DNA from: Brevundimonas sp.
Lineage (GTDB): Bacteria > Pseudomonadota > Alphaproteobacteria > Caulobacterales > Caulobacteraceae
Length of the DNA: 5,234 nt
Reading direction: 5' to 3'
NCBI GenBank assembly: GCA_024711185.1
Contig: JANJTI010000171.1
Location: 1-5,234, forward strand
Part shown: one piece after another, positions 1 to 5,234 of the stretch
Layout of the letters: every line of letters starts with the position of its first letter
Numbering within the stretch: position 1 is the stretch's first letter
Made by a program: the position numbers and the translations under genes
Notes under the pieces: model-generated
Databases searched by the model: none
Told to the model about the DNA's origin: nothing
The model's input: only the letters and a program-made list of their open reading frames with translations

Positions 1-1226
1 AGATACTTGACGGCGTTGTCGATGAGGTTGCTGAACACCTGCTCGATGGCCAGGCGGTCGCTGTCCAGCCACGGCAGCGGCTCGACGACGATCTCGGCCG
101 ACGCCGCCTCGGTCTGGTGACGGACGCTGTCGGCGATCCCCCCGATCATTCGCGTCATGTCGAGACTCTCCACCACCAGCGCACGCCGTCCCTCACGGGA
201 CAGTCGCAGGATGGCGTTGATCAGCCGGTCCATCTTTTCTGTGGAGGCGCGGATGAAGCCGATCGCCTCCGGAACGTCCTCGCGCACGGCCGCCACGGCG
301 TCGGGATCGAGGGACTTCGGCGCGCGATGTGCGATCGTCGCGACCTGCCGGTCCAGCACCCTGTTGGCCTGCTCCAGCTCCGAGGTGTAGCCCATCACGT
401 TGACGAGCGGCGCGCGCAGGTCGTGGCTGACGATGTAGGCGAAACGCTGGATCTCCTCGTTGGCCCGCGTCAGGTCGGCGGTCCGGTCGCGAACCTTGTT
501 CTCGAGACTGGCGTTCAGCCCGGCGACGGCGTCCCGGGCCTGCTGGATTTCGAGCACATAGCGGCGCACCAGCCAGGCGCTGACCGCCGCAAGGACGATA
601 ATCACGAGCGCGCCCAGGGCGTTGGCTGCGACCGTGACCGCGCCGGCCCATTCCGTCTGGCGGGTGCGGAACTGCAGGCGCGTCTCGAGGATCTCGTCGA
701 TCACGGCGATTTCGGCGCGCATGCCGTCCATGAGCACCTTGCCACGCCCGCCACGGACGAGGGCGACGGCCTCGCCGATACGACCGGTGCGGGACAGCAG
801 GACCGTGCGGTCCATCAGCGCCAGCCGCTCGTCCGACAATTCGCGGATGCGCTCCGTGCGGGGCCCCAGATCGGGATCGCCCCGGGTCTGCGCCGACAAC
901 TCGTCGAACAGTTGCGGCAGCTCGCGCCGCGCCTCCTCGTGGACCGACAGATAGTCGGCGCGGCCGGTCAGCATGAAGCCGCGCTGTCCGGTTTCGGCAT
1001 CGACCAGTCGCGTCAGCAGCCGCTGCGACAGCATGCGGGTCTGCTGGGTCCGGTCGACGGTGTCGTTGAACTCGGCCGTGCGGCGGATGAGCACGAACAC
1101 GGCGATGTTGATCGCCAGCAGCAGGACGATGGCGACGGTCAGGAGGGCGGCGACCCGGCGGCCGAGGCCGGGCGTGCGCACGAAGCGGCCGAAGGCCCGG
1201 AGGGTGTCGTGCGGCGCCGAAAACAT
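1..1226 (-). CDS. CHASE3-domain sensor histidine kinase, partial (3' end outside window)
   Basis: Inner-membrane sensor kinase of a two-component system; it autophosphorylates a histidine and passes the phosphate to an unknown response regulator. The window gives 408 complete codons and is cut at its left edge before the stop. Reading from ATG at 1226: one membrane helix at about residues 25-47, a periplasmic CHASE3-like sensor domain to about 195 (ETGQRGFMLTGR at 78-89 is typical), a second membrane helix at about 199-220, a coiled-coil-like linker (226-262), then the dimerisation domain with H-box SHDLRAPL (phosphoacceptor His268) and the N-box of the ATPase domain (FSNLIDNAVKY, Asn400 and Asn404). 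The G-boxes fall outside. The loop between the two dimerisation helices (about 285-320) looks longer than usual. No Shine-Dalgarno precedes the start; an ATG at 1239 is out of frame. Family assignment is secure; signal and partner are unknown. It is divergent from the next gene, and nothing ties it to the flagellar block. Confidence 0.93.
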   Translation of the reverse strand, partial: MFSAPHDTLRAFGRFVRTPGLGRRVAALLTVAIVLLLAINIAVFVLIRRTAEFNDTVDRTQQTRMLSQRLLTRLVDAETGQRGFMLTGRADYLSVHEEARRELPQLFDELSAQTRGDPDLGPRTERIRELSDERLALMDRTVLLSRTGRIGEAVALVRGGRGKVLMDGMRAEIAVIDEILETRLQFRTRQTEWAGAVTVAANALGALVIIVLAAVSAWLVRRYVLEIQQARDAVAGLNASLENKVRDRTADLTRANEEIQRFAYIVSHDLRAPLVNVMGYTSELEQANRVLDRQVATIAHRAPKSLDPDAVAAVREDVPEAIGFIRASTEKMDRLINAILRLSREGRRALVVESLDMTRMIGGIADSVRHQTEAASAEIVVEPLPWLDSDRLAIEQVFSNLIDNAVKY

Positions 1227-1235
1227 CGGGCGCGA

Positions 1236-1263
1236 GCATTAGCGGGGGGATTGTCCCTGTCCA
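1236..1263 (-). promoter_or_regulatory. Candidate housekeeping promoter for the histidine kinase
   Basis: On the minus strand TGGACAG (1263-1257) and GCTAATGC (1243-1236) are separated by 13 nt. This approximates the Caulobacter sigma-70-type consensus TTGACGS-N10-14-GCTANAWC, with two mismatches in the first element and two in the second. Transcription would begin at or within a few bases of the kinase ATG at 1226, giving a leaderless or near-leaderless mRNA, which fits the absence of a ribosome binding site. It is a pattern match by eye in GC-rich DNA, so it is only a candidate. Confidence 0.3.
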
Positions 1264-1330
1264 GTCGCGTCCTGGGAGAAACCGTCGCCGTTGGGCGGAT
1301 TCAGGGTAAAGGATGGGCCCATTCGCTGAC

Positions 1331-1341
1331 GGGGGAGAAGG
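1331..1341 (+). promoter_or_regulatory. Ribosome binding site of the 236-aa membrane protein gene
   Basis: The purine-rich run GGGGGAGAAGG contains GGAG (1334-1337) 7 nt before the ATG at 1345. This is the clearest Shine-Dalgarno in the window and fixes that start. Confidence 0.75.
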
Positions 1342-1344
1342 CGC

Positions 1345-2055
1345 ATGGTCTGGTGGTGGTGGATCGCGCCCGCGGTCGTGGCCCTGCTGGGGCTTGTCCT
1401 GCTGCTGAGAGGTCTGGCGGCGCTCTTTCGCGGCCGGTTCGCGGGCGGGCTGCTGGGCGGCGGCGTCGGCGCGGCGATGATCGCCGCCGCGACCGTCGCC
1501 GGCCTGCTGGCGCTGGACGTGCAGACCTATGCGCGGCTGACCTACGAGCGCCCGGTCGCGACGGTCGAGATCCGCCGGCTGGGGCCGCAATTCTTCGAGG
1601 CGACGGTTATTCAGCCGGATCGGGGCGAAGACATGCCGGCCGCCGCCAACCTTTATCCGCTGCATGGAGACGAGTGGCGCATCGAGGCCCAGGTGCTGAA
1701 GTGGAAGCCCTGGGCCAATGTGCTGGGGCTGGACGCGCAGTACCGGCTGGACCGCTTGTCCGGTCGCTACCGCTCGATCGAGCAGGAGATCAACGCCGAG
1801 CGCAGCGTGCATCCGCTGGCCGGAGGCGACGCGGGCCCGGACTGGCTGCCGTGGCGGCTCGACGCCTGGGAGCTCGCGCGGCGCCACCGGCGTTACGTCG
1901 ACGCCGTCGACACCCTCTACGGAGGCGCCGCCTACATGCCGATGGCCGACGGCGCGCGCTATGAAGTGTGGATCACCCAGTCGGGCCTGATCGCCCGCCC
2001 GGCTAACGACGCGGCGCGGGAGGCGTCGGCCGGCGGCTGGACGGAGGCGGACTAG
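1345..2055 (+). CDS. Conserved hypothetical membrane-anchored protein (236 aa)
   Basis: Function unknown. The protein opens MVWWWW and has two hydrophobic segments, about residues 7-24 and 33-57; the second is glycine- and alanine-rich. They are followed by a soluble domain of about 175 residues with no cysteine and no catalytic motif that I recognise. The short Arg-rich loop between the helices (RGRF, 29-32) suggests both termini face the same side; by the positive-inside rule the loop would be cytoplasmic and the C-terminal domain periplasmic, but this is weak. Segments likely to be family hallmarks are GDEWRIEAQVLKWKPW (108-123), LGLDAQYRLDRLSGRYRS (127-144) and YEVWITQSGLIARP (206-219). 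From memory, similar proteins are often labelled 'cation/multidrug efflux pump'; two helices and no transporter signature do not support that name. The start is set by a strong ribosome binding site, and TAG at 2053-2055 ends it 35 bp from the convergent flhA stop. It appears to be a single-gene unit. A gene here is near certain; the role is not. Confidence 0.85.
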   Translation: MVWWWWIAPAVVALLGLVLLLRGLAALFRGRFAGGLLGGGVGAAMIAAATVAGLLALDVQTYARLTYERPVATVEIRRLGPQFFEATVIQPDRGEDMPAAANLYPLHGDEWRIEAQVLKWKPWANVLGLDAQYRLDRLSGRYRSIEQEINAERSVHPLAGGDAGPDWLPWRLDAWELARRHRRYVDAVDTLYGGAAYMPMADGARYEVWITQSGLIARPANDAAREASAGGWTEAD

Positions 2056-2090
2056 CTGCCGGTCGTGCGCCTGCGAGGCGGCGGAGCGCC

Positions 2091-4193
2091 TCAGACGCTT
2101 CCGATGGTCCGCAGCCGCGCCTTGGGGTGGACCTCGTTCTGGCTCATCACCACGGTCTGCCCCCGGAAGCGCTCGATGATGGAGCGGACGTAGGGGCGGA
2201 CCTGCGGGCCGGTCAGCAGGACGGCGGTCTCGCCGGCCATGGCGGCCCGCTCGAACACGTCGCGGACGGCGCGGATGAAGTCCTGCAGCCTAGAGGGCGC
2301 CATGGCCAGCTGGCGCTCCTCGCCCTGGCCGACGAGGCTGTCGGCGAAGGCCTGCTCCCACTCCGGCGACAGGGTGACGATCGGCAGGGCCCCGTCGTCG
2401 CCCTTGTGCTGCCAGCACAGCTGGCGGGCCAGGCGAGCGCGGACGTGCTCGACCAGGGTGGTGACGGAGGAGGTGTGCGGGGCCGCCTCGGCGAGGCCCT
2501 CGAGGATGGCCGGGAGGTCGCGGATCGAGACCTTCTCGCGCAGCAGGGACTGCAACACCCGCTGCAGGGTGGTGACGGTGACCACGGTCGGGATCAGCTC
2601 GTCGACCAGCTTCTTCTCCTCCGGCCCCAGCTCCTTCAGCAGCTTCTGGACCTCGGCGTAGGAGAGCAGGTCGGCCATGTTCTCCTTCAGGATCTCGGTC
2701 AGGTGGGTGGTCAGGACCGTCGAGGGGTCGACGATGGTGTAGCCGCGGAAGGTGGCTTCCTCGCGCAGCGACTCGTCGATCCAGGTGGCCGGGAGGCCGA
2801 ACGCCGGCTCGCGGGTGTGTTCGCCGGGCAGCTCCACCTGGCGGCCGGCCGGATCCATGGCCATCAGGCAGCCGAGGCGGACCTCCCCCTGACCGGCCTC
2901 CATCTCCTTGATGCGGATGGCGTAGCCCTGGGTGCCTAGGCGCATGTTGTCGAGGATGCGCACCGACGGCATCACGAAGCCGTACTCCTGGGCCAGCGAC
3001 CGGCGCAGGGCCCGGACCTGGTCGGTCAGGCGGCGGCCCTCGAGGTCGTTGATCAGGGACAGCAGGGAGTACCCCAGCTCGATCTTGACCTCGTCGATCG
3101 ACAGGGCGGTGCCGATCGGCTCCTCGACGTCCTCCTTCGGGCCGGCCACCACCGCCTCGGGGTCGACCGGCTTGGGCTTGAGCCGCTCGCGGCCGAGCTT
3201 CCACGCCATGAAGCCGGCGCCGAGGGCGAGGGCGGCGAACGGCAGCAGCGGCATGCCGGGGATCAGGCCGATCAGGCCGGCCGCGCCGGAGACGACGCCG
3301 AGGCTGACCGGGTTGGTGGCCAGCTGGGCGACCAGCGCCTTGTCGGCGGATCCCTCCACGCCCGCCTTCGAGACGAGGAAGCCGGCGGCGATCGAGACGA
3401 TCAGGGCCGGCACCTGGGTGACCAGACCGTCGCCGACCGTCAGCAGGACGTAGGTGTTGGCCGCCTCCCCGGCCGGCAGGCCGTGCTGGATGACGCCGAT
3501 GAGGATGCCGCCGAGCGCATTGATGACGGTGATGATCAGACCGGCGACGGCGTCGCCGCGGACGAATTTGGAGGCGCCGTCCATGGCCCCGAAGAAGGTC
3601 GATTCCTGCTCCAGCTCCTTGCGGCGAAGCTTGGCCGTGTCCTCGTCGATCAGGCCGGAGGACAGATCGGCGTCGATGGCCATCTGCTTGCCGGGCATGG
3701 AGTCGAGGGTGAAGCGCGCGCTCACCTCGGCGATACGGGTCGAGCCCTTGGTGATGACGACGAAGTTCACCACCAGCAGGATGGCGAAGATGATGATGCC
3801 GATGATGAAGCTGCCGCCCATCATCAGACTGCCGAAGCCCTGGATAACCTGGCCGGCCGCGGCGTGGCCCTCGTGGCCGTGGCTGAGGATCAGGCGGGTC
3901 GAGGCGAGGTTGAGGCCGAGGCGGTAGAGGGTGGCGACCAGCAGGACGGTCGGGAAGATGGCGAAGTCCAGCGGCCGCTTCATCAGCAGCGCGGTCATCA
4001 GGATCAGCACCGAGCCGACGATGGAGATGGCCAGCAGCAGGTCCAGGAACATGCCGGGCACCGGCACGATCAGCAGCATGATGATGCCGATGACGCCCAG
4101 CGCCATCAGCACTTCGCCGCGCAGCAGCCATCCGCGCATGTCGAGAGCGGTGGGACGGGCCATGCCGTCCTTCATCAGCGGCGCGTCAGCCAT
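2091..4193 (-). CDS. flhA: Flagellar biosynthesis protein FlhA (export gate subunit)
   Basis: FlhA is the large inner-membrane component of the flagellar type III export apparatus; its ring of cytoplasmic domains docks chaperone-substrate complexes and its membrane part couples export to the proton gradient. From ATG 4193 it is 700 aa, the usual family length. Eight hydrophobic segments lie within residues 28-331. Family hallmarks are RLGLNLASTRLIL (91-103), the FHIPEP signature region, then the cytoplasmic loop with MPGKQMAIDADLSSGLID (166-183) and AMDGASKFVRGDA (203-215); Asp205 probably matches Salmonella Asp208, important for proton coupling. A charged linker (about 334-365) leads to the cytoplasmic domain, which ends in RLRTIGSV. 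The frame is open upstream to 4274, but that extension is Arg-rich and lies wholly inside the beta-lactamase gene, so it was rejected. ATG 4193 overlaps the beta-lactamase stop by 8 nt, favouring coupling; ATG 4163, with AAGGA (4172-4168) before it, is a serious alternative giving 690 aa. In Caulobacter the gene is also called flbF. The protein looks intact. Confidence 0.97.
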   Translation of the reverse strand: MADAPLMKDGMARPTALDMRGWLLRGEVLMALGVIGIIMLLIVPVPGMFLDLLLAISIVGSVLILMTALLMKRPLDFAIFPTVLLVATLYRLGLNLASTRLILSHGHEGHAAAGQVIQGFGSLMMGGSFIIGIIIFAILLVVNFVVITKGSTRIAEVSARFTLDSMPGKQMAIDADLSSGLIDEDTAKLRRKELEQESTFFGAMDGASKFVRGDAVAGLIITVINALGGILIGVIQHGLPAGEAANTYVLLTVGDGLVTQVPALIVSIAAGFLVSKAGVEGSADKALVAQLATNPVSLGVVSGAAGLIGLIPGMPLLPFAALALGAGFMAWKLGRERLKPKPVDPEAVVAGPKEDVEEPIGTALSIDEVKIELGYSLLSLINDLEGRRLTDQVRALRRSLAQEYGFVMPSVRILDNMRLGTQGYAIRIKEMEAGQGEVRLGCLMAMDPAGRQVELPGEHTREPAFGLPATWIDESLREEATFRGYTIVDPSTVLTTHLTEILKENMADLLSYAEVQKLLKELGPEEKKLVDELIPTVVTVTTLQRVLQSLLREKVSIRDLPAILEGLAEAAPHTSSVTTLVEHVRARLARQLCWQHKGDDGALPIVTLSPEWEQAFADSLVGQGEERQLAMAPSRLQDFIRAVRDVFERAAMAGETAVLLTGPQVRPYVRSIIERFRGQTVVMSQNEVHPKARLRTIGSV
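4186..4193 (-). other. Stop-start overlap ATGGCTGA joining beta-lactamase and flhA
   Basis: On the minus strand the flhA ATG (4193-4191) lies just upstream of the beta-lactamase TGA (4188-4186) in a different frame, an 8-nt overlap. No good Shine-Dalgarno precedes this ATG. Such overlaps usually mean one mRNA and translational coupling, where a ribosome finishing the first gene restarts on the second. It applies only if 4193 rather than 4163 is the true flhA start. Confidence 0.6.
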
Positions 4194-5097
4194 GGCCGAG
4201 CGCTCGCAGGGCGAGGCGGGTCGCGTCGGCGATGACGGTCTCGCGCGCTCCCGGCGCCGAGTCCGGCGTCGCATGGTAATAGATGGCCAGCACGACCGGT
4301 TCGCCCGACGGCGGCATCAGGATCCCGATGTCGTTCACCGGGCCATAGCCGCCGGTGCCGGTCTTGTGCGCCACGGTCCATCCGGCGGGCGCGCCGGCCT
4401 TGATGCGGCCCTCGCCGGTCGGGGTCTCGATCATCCAGCGGGTCAGCAGGGCTTTCGACTCCGCGCTCAGCGGAGTGGCGCCTGACACCAGCAGACGCTC
4501 CATGTTCTGCACGGACTGTCGCGGCAGGATGGTGTCCTTGTCGCCGTCCTGCCGGTTCATCTCCGGCTCCAGACGGTCCACGCGGGTGCTCTCGTCGCCG
4601 ATGCCGCGATAGAAGGCGCGAAAGGCGTCCAGGCCGCCCATCTCGCGGATCAGGATGTTGGCCGCCGGGTTGTCGCTCAGGCCGACCGTGCCCTCCATCA
4701 GCTGCTCTATGGTCAGGGTCGAACCGATCGCCGGCTCGGTGGTCGGCGCGTGGCTGATCATGTCGGCGCGGGTGATCGGGATGGCGCGGTCCAGGCGCTC
4801 CTGCCCGGCCTGCACCCGCAACAGGGTGGCGGCCGCGAGGAACATCTTGAAGGTCGAGCAGTAGACGAACCGCTCGTCCTGTCGCCAGCCCAGCGCGGCG
4901 CGGCTGGCGGTGTCGAGCACGGCCAGACCGAGGCGGCCGCCGTTGCGGGTCTCCAGGGCCGACAGGTCGAGCGGGCGAACCTCGGCGATAGCGGACGGAC
5001 GCGCCGGCTGGTCGCGAGGACCGGCGGCGTTCGTCCGCGGCGAGCAGCCCATGACGCCGATCACGCCAAGGCCGCTCAGGACGCTTCTGCGGTCCAT
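4186..5097 (-). CDS. Class A (serine) beta-lactamase, exported, lying between flbD and flhA
   Basis: Periplasmic serine enzyme that opens the beta-lactam ring of penicillins and related drugs. Residues here count from ATG 5097 (303 aa). All class A motifs are present: STFK (81-84, Ser70 and Lys73 in Ambler numbering), SDN (141-143, 130-132), EPEMN (177-181, Glu166 and Asn170) and KTG (245-247, 234-236). Arg231 falls at Ambler 220 and Val at 244, the pattern in which Arg220 replaces Arg244, as in KPC and L2. Cys80 matches Cys69, but Gly is at 238, so the KPC-type disulfide cannot form. The N-terminus DRRSVLS followed by a hydrophobic stretch looks like a Tat signal, and GVMGC (14-18) is an imperfect lipobox, so the protein may be a lipoprotein. 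The omega loop looks two residues short. An in-frame GTG at 5109, 2 nt after the flbD stop, is an alternative start giving 307 aa. Neither start has a good ribosome site, so coupling to flbD is plausible. Spectrum cannot be told from sequence, and I assign no bla subfamily. Confidence 0.95.
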   Translation of the reverse strand: MDRRSVLSGLGVIGVMGCSPRTNAAGPRDQPARPSAIAEVRPLDLSALETRNGGRLGLAVLDTASRAALGWRQDERFVYCSTFKMFLAAATLLRVQAGQERLDRAIPITRADMISHAPTTEPAIGSTLTIEQLMEGTVGLSDNPAANILIREMGGLDAFRAFYRGIGDESTRVDRLEPEMNRQDGDKDTILPRQSVQNMERLLVSGATPLSAESKALLTRWMIETPTGEGRIKAGAPAGWTVAHKTGTGGYGPVNDIGILMPPSGEPVVLAIYYHATPDSAPGARETVIADATRLALRALGHG

Positions 5098-5111
5098 CGG
5101 AAAGGCCACGG

Positions 5112-5234
5112 TCAGGCCGCGTAGCCGGAGGCGGCGACGCCGCTCTGCGGGGCGGGGATGGCCGCGCCCTCGTCGGCGTACTCGTTCAGCTTGTTGCGCA
5201 GGGTGCGGATCGAGATGCCGAGGATGTTGGCGGC
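5112..5234 (-). CDS. flbD: Sigma-54-dependent response regulator, probably FlbD, C-terminal fragment
   Basis: Only the last 40 codons and the stop TGA (5114-5112) are inside the window; the rest lies beyond the right edge. The fragment begins AANILGISIRTLRNKLNEY, the second and third helices of a Fis-type helix-turn-helix found at the C-terminus of NtrC-family sigma-54 activators, followed by a low-complexity Ala/Gly/Pro-rich tail. FlbD of Caulobacter binds ftr sites to activate late flagellar genes and repress the early fliF operon, in which it is the last gene. With flhA downstream on the same strand, FlbD is the best reading. The HTH alone cannot exclude another NtrC-like flagellar regulator (FleQ or FlrC type). 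The GTG of the beta-lactamase frame follows the stop by 2 nt, suggesting one transcript. Confidence 0.75.
   Translation of the reverse strand, partial: AANILGISIRTLRNKLNEYADEGAAIPAPQSGVAASGYAA

Noticed and set aside
1291..1312. Possible plus-strand promoter TTGGGCG with GGTAAAGG for the 236-aa gene
   Set aside because: The spacer is only 7 nt, too short for a sigma-70 promoter, and neither element fits well.
193..1887. Open frame of 564 codons on the minus strand
   Set aside because: It is shifted relative to the kinase frame, which carries the H-box and N-box, and also crosses the opposite-strand gene. Composition is low-complexity Arg/Pro/Gly.
117..1964. Open frame of 615 codons on the plus strand across the kinase and the next gene
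   Set aside because: It runs antisense to the kinase and then out of frame through the 236-aa gene. Its translation is Arg/Gly/Ala/Asp-rich with no domain, typical of a shadow frame in high-GC DNA.
2068..2092. Possible bidirectional terminator in the convergent gap
   Set aside because: Two mutually exclusive short hairpins can be drawn (CGCCT/AGGCG, 5 bp with a 3-nt loop; GAGGCG/CGCCTC, 6 bp with a 6-nt loop), but neither has a T-run and such stems are common by chance at this GC content.
2290..4131. Open frame of 613 codons on the minus strand inside flhA
   Set aside because: It is a +1/+2 shadow of flhA, rich in Arg, Pro and Gly with no recognisable motif.
3483..4235. Plus-strand open frame of 250 codons rich in Asp, Gln and His
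   Set aside because: It is the antisense reading of flhA membrane helices; the acidic, His-rich composition is the complement of hydrophobic codons, not a metal-binding protein.
4194..4274. N-terminal extension of FlhA to give 727 aa
   Set aside because: The extra 27 residues are Arg/Pro/Ser-rich, lie wholly inside the beta-lactamase gene and have no FlhA similarity.
4812..4830. Possible sigma-54 element near GCAACAGGGTGGCGG
   Set aside because: The minus-strand reading has TTGC on one side but lacks the essential GG of the -24 box at the correct distance.

Overview
This is a GC-rich window whose coding density, codon use and gene content suggest an alphaproteobacterium of the Caulobacteraceae (Caulobacter, Brevundimonas or Phenylobacterium-like). 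The main clue is the right edge. The last 40 codons of an NtrC-family regulator there end in a Fis-type helix-turn-helix that looks like FlbD, the flagellar sigma-54 activator of Caulobacter, and flhA lies downstream on the same strand. Genus is inference; no rRNA or tRNA is present to fix it.

Layout from left to right. Positions 1-1226 (minus strand) hold most of a membrane-bound CHASE3 sensor histidine kinase, cut by the window edge inside its ATP-binding domain. A 118-bp divergent intergenic region follows, with a candidate near-leaderless promoter for the kinase. Positions 1345-2055 (plus strand) encode a small protein of unknown function with two N-terminal membrane helices and a soluble domain; it has a clear ribosome binding site. 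A 35-bp convergent gap separates it from the minus-strand block: flbD 3' end (5234-5112), a complete class A beta-lactamase gene (5097 or 5109 to 4186) and flhA (4193-2091).

The three minus-strand genes are packed like one operon. The beta-lactamase starts 2 or 14 nt after the flbD stop, and its last 8 bases overlap the chosen flhA start. The order regulator - beta-lactamase - export gate is the most notable point: an apparently intact, exported, serine beta-lactamase sits between two flagellar genes with no visible mobile-element remnant, so it is probably co-transcribed with flhA. No CtrA-type TTAA half-site was found by eye in the window, so flhA probably depends on transcription from upstream unless another kind of promoter lies inside the beta-lactamase gene.

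No RNA genes, CRISPR arrays, insertion sequences or long repeats were seen. The long overlapping open frames on opposite strands are what high-GC DNA normally produces.
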